From Voacanga thouarsii (lineage: Eukaryota > Streptophyta > Magnoliopsida > Gentianales > Apocynaceae), in the NCBI GenBank assembly GCA_026120185.1, contig JANUWF010001815.1, positions 1,516,024-1,580,023 of the forward strand: DNA of 64,000 nucleotides, read 5' to 3'. Positions 11,937-24,061 of this stretch are shown here, piece after piece. Every line of letters starts with the position of its first letter. Position 1 is the first letter of the stretch. The translations under genes and the position numbers were made by a program. Under the pieces are notes generated by a model. The model did no database searches, was not told the DNA's origin, and saw only the letters and a program-made list of their open reading frames with translations.

Positions 11937-12563
11937 AGATTTCATTCAAAACAGCAATTGTATATTTAGTTATTCATTTCTTTAATTTCATGTTTAAATG
12001 ACTAAATTTTAGGAAAACGTTGAGACGATCTGAGCTCGCTATTCCTAGCCTGACTTCTCATCTAGTTCTATTAGTCAAGTAGTTGGGATTCTAAATGATC
12101 AGGTAATTTTTATGGAAGTAGTAGGTCAATTCAATAAGGGTCGTGTGTACATGCTCGGCTCAAAATCTTCTCAAGTCAATGGAGATTAGAGCAGCCCAAT
12201 ATCTCTTCCCTTTCAACTACTTCGTCTCCCATGTTTGATGCTAGCGAGGTTCAGAGACAAGTCACAAAGGCTATACAGCAACTAAGTAGGAGCTGACATA
12301 AAAATTCAAGGAGACGATTTAGGGTTGCCGGAGCAAGAACCAGACATTGAGATAGCGGATAGTGGGGTTGTCACATACATTAAATATACCTCCACCTCTG
12401 ACATCCATTGTGCGAAAGACTGACGAGGATGCTACAACGGACACTTTAGAAGACTTTAGTGTCAGTCCACTAGATCCTCATCCTCCCCCACCTAACCTGA
12501 GGGATCCCTCCCCTCCCCTCACCACTTTCCACTCTTGCTCCGCTTGCCATATCCACATAGGAC

Positions 12564-12564
12564 A

Positions 12565-12595
<31 letters not shown>

Positions 12596-12606
12596 GTATA
12601 TATATT
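12564..12606. repeat. (TA)n microsatellite
   Basis: Alternating TA broken by single C and G substitutions, inside the CACTA element. Confidence 0.9.
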
Positions 12607-12739
12607 ACTGCATATTACTAAAAATACGTTGTACTGTGTACTTCATTATTGCCATTATATTTACTTATTATTATGCCTCCTAGTTAGATTTTTACTAATT
12701 CTAATTAATAATTTAAAATTTAAAAAATAAATTCTAAGC

Positions 12740-13340
12740 ACTCGGTTATCCTTCTTAAACAGCAACGGATTAGCTAGGGAAAAAACCAAAAATTTTTAAT
12801 GGAAAAAATCCATTGGTGACCCCTCACAAAATGCGATGTATTACCGATAGAAAGTGAAAACACCTTTGGTAATCAGTAGCTAATTACCGAGGGATTTCAA
12901 CGGCATATTGAAAAAAGCGATAGAAATCCCTTTCAAATACACAAGGGATCATTGACAAATTTACTTAATATGAAGTTCGGGCAGTACAAAAAGCCGTTGC
13001 AAATCCCACAAAAATTAACAAGGGATTTCCAAGGTTTGATATTTCGTAAACATTTATTGATTAAGAGGTTGTCGAAAATCCCTTGAAAATTTACAAGGGA
13101 TTACCGATGCATAATTTAATTAATTTCCCTCAGAATTCTACCCACTGTCACCATTCTATGGTAAACTTGTATCATTATACTAGTTTTCTTGTTCAACAGA
13201 AATTCGTCATTATAACTGAGGGATTATGTTTTTCTCGATATTTGTGACTACTTTTCAACAACAAAAATTTCCCTCATTGATCACTTGGTGAATCTAGTTT
13301 ACTGAGGGGTTAATGATGGATTTATCTGTCATTGATTACC
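12740..13340. repeat. Right subterminal repeat region of the CACTA element
   Basis: Repeats of the same unit as the left side: 'AAATCCCTT' and 'CAAGGGAT' near 12922-12950, 13004-13030, 13074-13105, mostly as palindromic pairs separated by 10-15 bp. This shared vocabulary ties the two termini to one element. Confidence 0.65.
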
Positions 13341-13355
13341 TATTTTCTTGTTGTG

Positions 13356-13422
13356 ATTTATGACCAAGAACAAACTTACAACCGGAAAAAATCTCCAGAG
13401 CACCAAGGTACCACCATTGGAG
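13356..13422 (+). repeat. Middle piece of the copia B 3' LTR
   Basis: Short LTR segment left between the CACTA element and copia A. It starts with the right ATT duplication and ends with TGGAG (13418-13422), the left target duplication of copia A. The LTR resumes at 22657 with the second TGGAG. Confidence 0.75.
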
Positions 13423-15153
13423 TGTTGGGTATCTTATGCTCGTATCGTATACGGCGCAGCGGAAATTAAAACGCGATACCCTCCCAAGACCCATCTATAT
13501 GTGAAAAACAAGACATAAAAAGAGTAAAAGTAACAGCTTTTACCTTTGGGTGATCATCCGAAGAACAAAAATTTTCTTCTTCAAGTCGAGGCGCGATCCA
13601 GTAATCCTCGTGATTAACCTCCACGTAAGTTGTACGTCTAACCACTATAATCATAGTGTGTGATTATCTCTTACAGTAATCCACACAGAGAATACACTCA
13701 AGCACCAAAATTTCCTGTGCTAGCAGAAACAATAATGGCAGCTAGGGTTCTCTTCTTTTTAGTAAAACGAGAGGGAGAGAGAAGAAGGGAAAAACGTGTG
13801 ACTTAACTGGGGATTTCGTGTATCTCATCAACTTAGGTTTTCGTGTGTTTTATCTACTATATATCATATGAAATTCCCTTTCCAAAACTGAGAATTCTAA
13901 TCCTATTAGAATTCCCTAATTGTAATTGGAAACATCAAGTTCTCATAATTACAACTTGGGCCACAAATTATAACTAATTATAATTTGTCTACAACAACTT
14001 CTCTTTCTCTCAATTAACCCCACTATATTATCAAATAACATCTTGAGTATATAATCCTCCATTGTGTGTGACCTATTAGGTTTCCCAGTCAATTGGTAGA
14101 GGATATGAATTAATCCAAACGTCTTTGAGATTAATAATCTATAATTAATTAGAATTAATCCTATTAATTCTAATAATGATTGGTTTGTTAATTCATTAAT
14201 TAATAAACCCATATTCCCTGATCATGAGCAGTATCTAGCAACACATCATGACCTTCCAAGAGTCCACGAAGTCAAGTGGCTTGACATGAACCCTTCAATA
14301 ACAAACTTCGGTGCAATTAACTCCTTTCACTATACAATATCTCATTTGGTTTGGAGTATGAAATTAGTGCCAACTCCTTCCAGAAATAATTCTTGCCCGA
14401 ATACAATAGTACTTGTACCAGAAACCCACTACTCTAGATGTGTATCAATTGGAATTATTTCTAATACACAATTGCCTTCGCCAAGGACTTTCCGAGTAAT
14501 AATTTCTACAAGTGGTTGTGAGATATTCACCCCTACTATTAGGAGTAGTGAATCCTTTATTGACCCTCTCAACTACTTTCGTTTACCTCACAATGTACCC
14601 AATATCCATCCCATAGGTGGCCCTTGATCGAGCTCCGGAGATTGGAATCAAAGTACAAGGCTTAGCAAACAAAGTACCTTGGAGATCTCAAGTCTAAGGA
14701 TACTTGCACGTTTGCTATATTGAGATTATATCACTGGCACTAAATAGTTATCCATGTGATTATCTCAAAGCTAGGTCATCTAATGAACTTGTTCCATTAA
14801 CAAGCATCCATTTATTAACTTTGAGTATCTCAATGCTCACGGTTATAAGAACCACCACCTGATCAAATCAGGAAGTCTAACACATGCTAGTCTTAATGCA
14901 TTAATGATGTTCTATTTCATTAATACTATGACTAAGGACTATTTAAGTACCAACACTATCAAGTGTAGTAGGAATCTTATATCATGATCTCTATCATGAT
15001 TTCCTTAACACAATGTTGTACTAGGGACTTTATCGAACAGTTATATTACTTAAAGTAAACAAAAGAAACTGTAAGATAAATAATGCCTTTTATTAAAAGA
15101 AAATGTATCATATACAATGTACAAATGATTGTCTCTAGGGCACAACACTAACA
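13423..15153 (-). repeat. 3' LTR of copia A
   Basis: 1731 bp, TG...CA ends. The minus strand enters it from the polypurine tract at 15154. Open frames inside it reappear in the other LTR because the two are copies; they are not genes. An ACTATATATC element near 13856 may hold the TATA box (minus strand). Confidence 0.92.
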
Positions 15154-15165
15154 AACTCCCACTTG
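15154..15165 (-). other. Polypurine tract of copia A
   Basis: Minus strand CAAGTGGGAGTT directly before the LTR TGTTAG, overlapping the end of pol by a few bases upstream. Standard plus-strand primer position. Confidence 0.75.
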
Positions 15166-15167
15166 CA

Positions 15168-16835
15168 CTAGAGCCAATCATTCATGTATCTAATATCGAA
15201 TAACTCAACATAACATCATGTTTCTTTTGGGATAGAGCTTTCGTAAGCGGGTCAGCTATGTTCTCATCTGTGAGAACTCTCTCTATCTTTACATCATTCC
15301 TATTTGTGATCTCTCAGATCAGATGATAGCGTCGCAGTACGTGTTTAGATTGTTGGTGAGACCACGGCTCCTTTGCTTGTGCAATGGCTCCATTGTTGTC
15401 ACAATACAAAGTTATTGAACCAACAACACTAGAAACTACACCCAGTTCTGTCACAAACTTTTTGACCCAAACAGCCTCCTTAGCTGCTTCAGAAGCAGCT
15501 ATGCACTCAGCTTCTATCGTAAAGTCGACAATAGTCTCTTGTTTGAAACTTTTCCAACTTATTGCCCCTCCACATAACGTAAATACATAGCCAAATTGTG
15601 GTTTGAAATCATCTTTGTCAGATTGAAAACTGGCATCAGTATACCCATTTATTTTTAAATTACCTTCTCCATATACTAAGAACATATCCTTAGTCCTTCG
15701 TAAGTACTTAAGGATGTTCTTTACAGTCGCCCAATGACCCTCACCAGGGTCGGATTGGTATTTGCTCGTCAAACTGAGAGCACAAGATACATCGGACCTA
15801 GTACATATCATAGCATATATGATAGATCCAACTGTCGAGGCACATGGAATCTTACTCATGTGATCCCTTTCAACTTGTGTATTGGGAGACATCGACTTTG
15901 AAAGGCTTACACCATGTGACATGGGTAAGAATCCCTTTTTGGATTGATCCATGCTAAACCTCTTTAGCACTTTTTCTATGTATGTAGACTGTGAAAGACC
16001 TAACAACCTTTTGGATCTATCTCTATAGATCCTTATTCTGAGAATATAGGTTGCTTCTCCAAGGTCTTTCATGAAGAATTGTTTGAAAAACCAAACTTTA
16101 ACCGTTTGCAGGACAGGTATATCGTTTCCTATTAGCAATATATCACCTACATAAAGCAGTAAGAAAATGATTGCACTCCCACTAACCTTCATGTGTACAC
16201 AAAGCTCATCCATGTTTTGAATGAAACCAAACTCTTTGATTGTTTCATCAAAACGGATGTTCCAACTCCTAAAAGCCTGCTCAAGTCCATAAATAGACCT
16301 TTGTACCTTGCACACCTTTGTGCTATAATTGGATGTGAAACCCTCAGGTTGTGTCATATACACTTCCTTAGTCAGATTTCCATTTAGAAAAGCTATTTTC
16401 ATATCCATTTGTCAAATCTCATAATCATAATGAGCAGCAATGGCTAGGAGTATCCTGATGGATTTCAACATGGCTAATAGCGAGAAGGTTTTATCATAGT
16501 CAATACCATATTGTTGACGATAACCTTTTTGCCACTAGTCATGCTTTATAGGTAACTAAGTTACCATCCATGTCCGTTTTCTTCTTGAAAACCCACTTAC
16601 ACCCAATAGGTTTAATTTCTTTGGGTGGATCAACCAAAGTCTATACTTGGCTGTCGTACATGGAATCCATCTCTAACTTCATAGCCTCAAGCTATTTGCC
16701 AGATTCTGAACTATTCAGAACATCTTTGTAGGTAGTAGGTTCATCTTCATCTATGAGCAATATGTCATTGTGGTCACTAATAAGAAATCCATATCTTTCA
16801 GGTGCCACACGTATCCTACTAGATCTACGAGGTTC
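15168..16835 (-). pseudogene. copia A reverse transcriptase-RNase H
   Basis: The upstream part (16409-16835) has several stops but shows 'EIKPIGCKWVFKKKTDMDGN', the RT start. A 364-residue open stretch (15314-16408) follows: MDMKIAFLNGNL, KVCKVQRSIYGLEQAFRSWN, the catalytic site as YVGDILLIGND, and RNase H with GYTDASFQSDKDDFKPQFGY and EAECIAASEAAKEAVW. YVGD replaces YVDD, so one catalytic Asp is lost (Asp to Gly). The end reads RYMNDWL and a stop at 15168-15170, the usual copia C-terminus. Non-functional as a polymerase. Confidence 0.9.
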
Positions 16836-18154
16836 TTATGTATTAGAAGGTTCATCTATTCTCTCAATAGATGTGGGATTAGACGGTTGATCCTCGTTTG
16901 TTTGATCTTCATGAACTTCACTAAGTTCAATCTTACTCCCACTGTCCCCTTTGAGCATGTGCTCCTTCTCTAAGAAGATGACATGCTTCGAAACAAACAA
17001 TTTGTTTTTGGAGGGTAGATAGAAGTAATATCCAAAAGATTCTTTTAGATATCCCACAAACAAACACTTGTCAGACTTACTATCAAGTTTGTCTGACTGT
17101 AGCCTTTTGACAAAGGCAGGACAACCCCATACTCGCAAGTGAGATAACTTTGGTCTCTTACCAAAGAACTTCTTAAATGGGGTAGTATCAACCGATTTTG
17201 TCAGAACTCTGTTTAGTATATAAACAGAAGTTTCTAGTGCATGCCCCCAAAACAATTTTGGTAGGTCTGCAGAAGCCATCATGGTTGTACCATGTCTAGA
17301 GGGGTTCGATTCCTTCTCTCAGATACACCGTTATATTGAGGTGTATGTGGTGTAGTCCATTGAGATAATATGCCATTATCTCTGAGATAATATCCCATTA
17401 TCTCTATCAGAAACTCTTGGCTCAAGTATTCTCCTCCTCGATTAGGTCTTAAAATCTTAATACTTTTGACAAGTTGTTTCTCTATTTCATTCTTGAAGTC
17501 TTTGAACCTTTCAAAGGCCTCAGATTTTTATTTCATTAAATACAAATGCCTGTATCATGAAAATTCATTGATAAATATTATGAAATAGTTGTAACCTCTT
17601 CTTGCTTGTATTGACATTAGGCCACATACATCAGAATGTATGAGTTCTAATAACTCCTTGGCCCGTTCTCCTTTTCCTAGAAAAGGAGTTTTAGTCATTT
17701 TACCTAGTAAATAAGATTCACATGTGCCATATGATTCATAATCAAATGACCCTAAGTCACCAAACTTGTGTAACTTAGAAACACGATTTTCATTTACATG
17801 GCCCAAACGACAATGCCATAAGTAAGAGGTGTTAGAGTTATCCATTTTAGATTTCTTATTGTTTATATTGAGAATTTGATTATCCAAGTCTAGAACATAT
17901 AAACCATTAACCAAAGTTGCTGAACCATAGTGAATATCATTCAATGAAAAAGAACAACATTTATTCTTAAATGTTAAATGAAATCCACAAAAGTCTAAAG
18001 ACGCAACTAAGATAATGTTTTTAATTAAAACTAGTACATAATAACAATTTTGCAGGTCTAGAATTAATCCCAAAGGCAGGTTCAGCTCGTATGTCCCCAC
18101 AGCAAGTGCAGCAACCTTTGCCCCATTTGCAGTACGTAGGTCGACATCGCCTTT
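16836..18154 (-). pseudogene. copia A GAG-pre-integrase and integrase
   Basis: Begins in the same frame as gag after one stop. Residues LWHCRLGHVNENRVSKLHKF form the GAG-pre-integrase zinc-binding domain; LLELIHSDVCGLMSIQARRG carries the first catalytic Asp. The second site reads RPNRGGEYL where relatives have SDRGGEYL (Asp to Asn). The third Glu survives in NGVSERRNRT. Next to it, 'REIMGYYLRDNG'-like text shows a small duplication around 17360-17410. A one-base frameshift near 17283 starts the 148-residue integrase C-terminal part (LPKLFWGHALETSVYILNRV). Two further stops lie near 17520-17555. Confidence 0.9.
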
Positions 18155-19111
18155 CTATAGCCTTCTACTACTCTTTAGTCCCTGTAAGTTATTACACAAA
18201 TGAGTTCCACATCCGATATCTAATACCCATATCTCATTTTTAAAGGCAGTGTTTATCTTAATCATAAACATACCTGGAGAAGAAATAGAAGTGCTTGTAA
18301 GCTTCTCCTTCTGCTTCTTGCCCTTGATGGTCTCCAAGTAGGCTTTGCGTTTACACCTCCAATGGCCCATCTTCCCACAATGATGGCATGGGCCCTTAGT
18401 AGCTGCATCCTTCTTGTTCACACCACCTTTGGGCTTCATGGGAGCCTTCTTCTTCTTCTTTTGAACTTTCTTCTTAGAAAAGGAAGATTCTACCAGTAAA
18501 ACCGCATTAGAATCCTTCTTCACGGAGGACTCCATAGTTTTGAGAAGATTGATCAACTCAAGAATGGTGGACTCAATCTTGTTCATCTGATAGTTAATCA
18601 CAAATTGTGGGAAACTATTAGGTAAAGATTGTAGAATTAAGTCAACACTTAAGTCATGATCCATTGCAAACCTGAGAGATCCAAGCTTCTTGATCAAGCC
18701 CAGCATCTTCAGCCCATAAGTGGCCACAGAAGAACCCACTGCCATTTTGTAACGAAATAGTTGCTTTGAGATCTCATATCTCTTAGTTCTGGCTTGGGCA
18801 TCAAACATCTCTCGAAGATGTAAAATGACCAATTGAGCATCCATATGCTCGTGCTGTTTTTGCAACTCAGGAGTCATAGATGCCAGCATAATACATGATG
18901 TTGTATCACTATCCTCCTTGTGCCTTCTATAGATAGCATGCTCATCAACATGAGTATCTTGGGCTAATGGTGGTGGAATAGGAGCATCTAGCACGTAGAG
19001 TAACTTTTTCAATTTGGGAACGATTCTCAAATTTCTATACCAGTCGAGATAGTTTGATTTGGTTAATTTGTTGGTTTCCAAGATGCTACGTAAGTTTAAG
19101 TTCGTTGACAT
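18155..19111 (-). pseudogene. copia A gag-protease
   Basis: 318-residue open frame starting MSTNLNLRSILETNKLTKSN, a copia gag (UBN2-like) N-terminus. A lysine-rich stretch precedes a zinc knuckle that reads CHHCGKMGHWRC. The spacing after His is two residues, not four, so two codons appear lost and metal binding is doubtful. The protease active site follows as WVLDIGCGTHLCNNLQGL, with DIG for the usual DTG. The frame stops at 18155-18157 (TAG where relatives have another codon) and continues into the integrase part in the same frame. The start is supported by the following conserved gag block. Confidence 0.88.
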
Positions 19112-20915
19112 GATGCAAGTGACCTAGATGTAACGATGGAGAGCATTAGCTACTTGTATATGCACATGATATGCAAATAATTAGGACTTTAATTAAACGC
19201 ATTTTTACTCCACTATTGTAGTCAAACCAATAGCCCCCACTATTGATTTGGGAAAGCCCGTTGGAAGCTTTTCTAGAAGAACGGTATCCAAATTCCTTAA
19301 AAATAACATTGGGTTTGCCCAACAAACTATCCTTAAGTTCATTGATAGGTATCCAATACCAATTACATCGTATGTAACTACCAGATCATTGGGTGATTAA
19401 TAGCTTTTAATCTTAAAGCCTTTTGGGTTACCCCAACTTTTCCTCTAAATTTCTTTATGCTTGAGTTTGCCCAACCAGGATAAAGAATTTAGTTAAACCT
19501 GACCCATTAATCAGGAATTTAATTCCATAGCTTGAACATGCCTAATGTCAAGTAAGCTTGGGTTTGCCCAACAACCTAGTCTCGAAAAAGGACTCTCTTT
19601 CTTACTATATTAACGGAAGGAATTATGTTTAATATTAATTGAGGGATTTGTTCCTTTTAGTGATTTCATTGAATGACATGCATAAAAATCAATAAATCAC
19701 ATAATTGATAATCATGGTAATAAAGCGATTACGTGGTATGGTTATGGACTTTTACCCTAAATTAATTTCTTTGAGCCGTAAAAGAAATTAATATAGTTAA
19801 CCATATGTGCTCATGCATGATTTAAGTAGAAGGTCTTACCTCCTCGCCTTGTTTTGGTTGCCATCTCCATAATGGAATAATTCTACTCCTATCTAACCTA
19901 TGTAAACTAATTACATAATTTTCTAAAGAGAGAAAACCTCGAGTTACATTCAAGGGGAGTTAGATGAGAAGAGAATTACACAAGAATTCTAGAGAAGGCA
20001 GGACACGCAGGCCTTATTTCATAAAACCAAAACTGTAAAATGTATTAACATATATAATTGGTTTTAGTCCATAACCATCCACCATGCCATTAACTATGCT
20101 TAAACAAAATAAATATATACTTTTATCATTCCAAAATCACTATTTTGGAAAGACAAAACAGAATTCTAAAATTACCATTTTAGAAAGATACACTAATTTT
20201 AGATTTTCAAAATCATTATTTTGAAAAACAAAATTGTTTGTCTCAAAACTAATTTTGAGAAAATACTTTTGGGCCCCGTTTCTCATCAAATGAAATTTTC
20301 CCTTCCAAAGTTCTGTTCCAGAAAAAAAAATTTAAAAATACCTGGAGGTTGCAAATAGACTAGAACTGGCGCCAGTTTGGAAACCGGAACTGGTGCCGAC
20401 TCTGTTTTGGTTTCCAAAAAAAATTTCTCTTCCAAAAATGATTTTCGGACATCGCGAACAGAATAGAACCAACGTCGGCTTGGAAGCCGGAGCCACGCCG
20501 CCTGTGTTCTGTAACAATGGCAGCGATTTTTCAAAAACTTCCAGAAACAATTTCTGGTGCTTTCGTCTTCTTCAAATTTTTAGTGAGAACAATTCTCAAC
20601 TGTATTTTCTACTTTGAAGCTATAAACAACAACCAATTTGTTAGTTTAAACAAAATCAAAATGAAAAATTAAGATGAAACGGAGGAGCATCTATGTTGCA
20701 GAAAAATGTTTTTCTTGCAGAAATTTTCAGCACAAAAGAAAGCATCTTTTCGAAATACGCTATGATTTTTACACAATCAATTTGTGCTACAGACCCAACC
20801 CATAAAAATCGAAACAATTTCAACTCAAGTGAAAACGATTTTCACAGCAAACAAAGACAAACATGAAAACAGTTTTTCATGCCAAAACAATGTCCGTAGA
20901 CCACACATAGTATGT
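19112..20915 (-). other. Long untranslated leader of copia A
   Basis: About 1.8 kb between PBS and gag without a recognisable protein. A GGGTTTGCCCAAC-like motif occurs three times (about 19311, 19463 and 19560). A GC-rich patch at 20360-20510 repeats 'GAAACCGGAACTGG' and 'GAAGCCGGAGCC' like text. A long leader fits packaging or RNA-structure signals; that role is inferred. Confidence 0.6.
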
Positions 20916-20926
20916 CTCTGATACCA
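20916..20926 (-). other. Primer-binding site of copia A (initiator Met-tRNA type)
   Basis: The minus strand reads TGGTATCAGAG one base after the LTR end, the complement of plant initiator tRNA-Met. It identifies 20928-22656 as the 5' LTR. Confidence 0.9.
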
Positions 20927-20927
20927 C

Positions 20928-22656
20928 TGTTGGGTATCTTAGGCTCGTATCGTATACGGTGCAGCGAAAAATAAAAGGAGATACCCTCCCAAGACCCGTC
21001 TATATGTGAAAAACAAGACATAAAGAGAGAAAAGGTAACAGCATTTACCTTTGGGTGATCGTCCGAAGAACAAAAATTTTCTACTTCAATTCGAGGCGCA
21101 ATCCAGCAATCCTCATAATCAACCTCCACGTGAGTTGAACGTCTAACAACTATAATCACAGTGTGTGATTATCTCTAGTAGTAATCCATACAGAAGATAC
21201 ACTCAAGCACTAAAATTTCCTGTGCTAGTAGAAAAAATAATAGCAGTTAGGGTTCTCTTGTTTTCAACAAAATGAGAAGGAGAGAAAAGAAGGGAAAAAC
21301 GTGTTACTTAGCTGGGGATTTCGTGTATCTCACCAGCTCTGGTTTTCATGTGTTATATCTACTATATATCACGCGAAATTCCCTTCCCAAAACTGAGAAT
21401 TCTAATCCTATTATAATTCCCTAATTTTAATTGGAAACATCAAGTTCTCACAATTATAACTTGGGCCACAAATTATAACTAATTATAATTTGTCCACAAC
21501 AACTTCTTTTTCTCTCAATTAACCCCACTATATTATCAAATAACATCTTGAGTATATAATCCTCCATTGGTGTGACCTATTAAGTTTCCCAGTCAATTGG
21601 TAGAGAACATGAATTAATCCAAACGTCTTTGAGATTAATAATCCATAATTAATTAGAATTAATCCTATTAATTCTAATCAGGATTGGTTTGTTAATTCAT
21701 TAATTAATAAACACATATTCCCTGATCTTGAGCAGTATCTAGCATCACATCATGACCATCCAAGAGTCCAGGAAGTCAAGTGGCTTGACATGAACCCTTC
21801 AATAACAAACTTCGGTGCAATTAACTCCTTTCACCATACAATATCTCATTCGGCTTGGAATATGGAATTAGTGCCAACTCCTTCCAAAAATAATTCTTGC
21901 CCGAATACAATAGTACTTGTACTAGAAACCACTACTCTATATGTGTATCAATTGAAACTATTTCCAATACACAATTGCTTTGGCCAAGAACTTTTAGAGT
22001 AGTAATTCCTACAAGTGGCCGTGAGATATTCACCCCTACTATTAGGAGTGGTGAATCCTTTATTGACCCTCTCAACTACTTTCGTTTACCTCACAATATA
22101 CCCAATATCCATCCCATAGGCAGCCCTCAATTGAGCTCCGGAGATTGGAATGAAAGTAGAAGGCTCAGCAAACAAAGTACCTTGGAGATCTCAAGTCTAA
22201 AGATACTTGCACATTTGCTATATTGAGATTATATCACTAGCACTAAATAGTTATCCATGTGATTATCCCAAAGCTAGGTCATCCAATAAACTTGTTCCAT
22301 TAACAAGCATTCATGTGTTAACTTTGAGTATCTCAATACTCACGGTTATGAGAATCACCGCTTGATCAAATCAGGAAATCTAACACATACTAGTCTTAAG
22401 GTATTAATGATGTCATATTTCATTAATACTATGACTAGGGACTTTTTAAGTACCAACACCATCCAGTGTAGTAGGAATCTCATATCATGATCTCTATCAT
22501 GATTTTCTTAACATAATGTTGTACTATGGACTTTATCGAACAGTTATATTACTTAAAGTAAACAAAAGAAACTGTAAGATAAATAATGCCTTTTATTAAA
22601 AGAAAATGTGTCATATATAATGTACAAGTGATTGCCTCTAGGGCACAACACTAACA
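20928..22656 (-). repeat. 5' LTR of copia A
   Basis: 1729 bp, TG...CA ends, co-linear with 13423-15153 across its whole length with scattered substitutions and small indels. Flanked on the right by TGGAG (22657-22661). Confidence 0.92.
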
Positions 22657-23198
22657 TGGAGATCACTCCGGAGCATCAATTTGCAGTCATCGCCATCGAG
22701 AAAAATCTAGAGTTGCAAATTGCAGCTAAATTTGGCAGCCATTATAGAACCTTTGCAGCTAGCTTTGACAAAAATGTCTCCACTACAACTTGTAGAAATT
22801 CCACCGCCATTCTTGAAATTCTATGAAGCATCTAGATAACCAACTAGAAGTCACCGCCATTCTTACAATTTGCAAAGATATGTTAAAAAGCCTCAAGAAT
22901 TCTTAAGTCGGTTTATTTGTCTATAAATAGGTGGCATCTTGTGCTTTGTATCCATGAAGTATGTAGCGAAGTAAAGTGAAGTGTGTAGTGTAGTGAGGGA
23001 GAATAAAAGGCATTCGTGTGGTGTCGTATGTGTATGAGTGTTTAACAGTAAAGCGCTGAAGACACTAAGTTCTTCTATTGTGAGAAAAGCTTATATGCAT
23101 TTTGTGTTGTAATTAAAGAAAATTTTAAGTCTTTTCTGTTAGAGTTTCCAAAAATTAATTTGAGCTTCTTTGGCCCTCTCCTGTTCATTTTCTCAACA
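22657..23198 (+). repeat. Distal piece of the copia B 3' LTR
   Basis: Starts with the second TGGAG and continues the LTR interrupted at 13422. It has a TATA box (22921-22930) and ends CTCAACA at 23198, where the sequence character changes. The next five bases, GATAT, would be the target duplication, but the 5' partner is lost. Confidence 0.7.
22921..22930 (+). promoter_or_regulatory. TATA box of the copia B LTR
   Basis: CTATAAATAG in the distal LTR piece, about 270 bp before the LTR end. Position and sequence are typical of a plant LTR promoter. Confidence 0.6.
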
Positions 23199-23993
23199 GA
23201 TATAATCAGCATTAGTTTGTTGCTATAGTATTTTTGTTGTCTGGGTGATCAGAAGATTTTTTTTTTCCCCATCCAATTTATTTAGAGAAAATAAGAAAAG
23301 CAATTTTTCATTCGAAGTTGGAACTGCAAATGATACTTCAAGATACAAAAGCCATCTTTATTGTTAGGCCTCATTATTAGTGAGAACAAACTCCTAGAAC
23401 AACTCTAACTTGCACAAAGCACCACATGTAGCATTTAAAGATGGAAGAGATGTGGGTGTTGTTGACAAGAAATTAAATATCAACCTTAAGAAATGAGTTT
23501 AGGTTAAAAGGATGTGATTTGGAGAAAATTTTGCATGCACTGGTTGCACCACATTAATCTTTCCTATATGGTACAAACTAACAATTTAGATTTCTCTACA
23601 TTAGCATAATGTCACTAAGGGGTGGCAATTTGGAAGATACCCTAATACATAACCAAATTCGTTCATGAGTAAATAGATATAGATGATTAAAATTACATAA
23701 ATGTATTTAATGAGATATTCATTTAAATTTTACAAATTTAATGAATTTTATAGATATCCATGTAATCTATTTATATCAATTTGATGATTAATCATACTAA
23801 TACACAGGCCACATTACTAATCTCTTTAATTAATAAATGATAAGGCTGTAAAATAAAATATTTATTTATTTTATTTAAATGACATATTTCACCACTAATA
23901 TACTTAATTAATAAAAATTTGAGAAAATAAATCATTTTCTTATTAGATAAAATATACATATAAATAGATAAATATAAACAAATATGAGTGTGT

Positions 23994-24061
<68 letters not shown>

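Larger units (their letters stand above)
8222..13355. mobile_element. CACTA (En/Spm) DNA transposon, 5134 bp
   Basis: Left terminus CACTACAAGAAAAAC at 8222; right terminus, on the minus strand, CACAACAAGAAAATAGG ending at 13355. Both are flanked by a 3-bp duplication ATT (8219-8221 and 13356-13358), the size expected for CACTA elements. Both ends carry dense subterminal repeats. Inside lies a decayed gene with a Transposase_24-like segment; no TNPD/TNP2 transposase (Transposase_21) was seen. The right TIR carries CACAA instead of CACTA. The element sits in the 3' LTR of copia B. I infer a defective, formerly autonomous-type copy. Confidence 0.85.
13423..22656 (-). mobile_element. Complete Ty1/copia retrotransposon, 9234 bp (copia A)
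   Basis: Minus-strand element with two full LTRs of 1731 and 1729 bp, both TGTTGGG...CTAACA in plus orientation, flanked by identical TGGAG duplications (13418-13422 and 22657-22661). Order on the minus strand: 5' LTR, Met-tRNA-type PBS, 1.8-kb leader, gag-protease, integrase, RT-RNase H, polypurine tract, 3' LTR. Long LTRs and leader resemble the Angela/Tork side of copia (tentative). The LTRs differ at roughly one base in ten over their first 240 bp by eye. It is the best-preserved element here, yet pol has several stops, a frameshift and damaged catalytic sites. Confidence 0.93.
7054..23198 (+). mobile_element. Truncated Ty1/copia retrotransposon split by two insertions (copia B)
   Basis: Plus-strand copia remnant: the RT end and RNase H (7054-8170), a polypurine tract, and a 3' LTR now in three pieces (8185-8221, 13359-13417, 22662-23198, plus one copy of each target duplication). 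The first gap is a CACTA transposon flanked by ATT; the second is a full-length copia element flanked by TGGAG. Removing both gives a continuous LTR of about 0.64 kb ending CTCAACA. The 5' LTR, gag, integrase and most of RT are absent; the left edge abuts an LTR-like terminus. Confidence 0.8.

Noticed and set aside
12362..12730. 122-codon frame in the CACTA element
   Set aside because: The second half is a TA microsatellite; the Pro-rich first half has no recognised domain. It could be part of an old exon, but I cannot support it.
14286..14627. 113-codon open frame
   Set aside because: Lies in the copia A 3' LTR; the same text recurs in the 5' LTR (21790-22226) because LTRs are copies. No domain.
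21790..22226. Open frames starting MNPSITNFGAINSFH
   Set aside because: LTR copy of the frame at 14286; not a gene.
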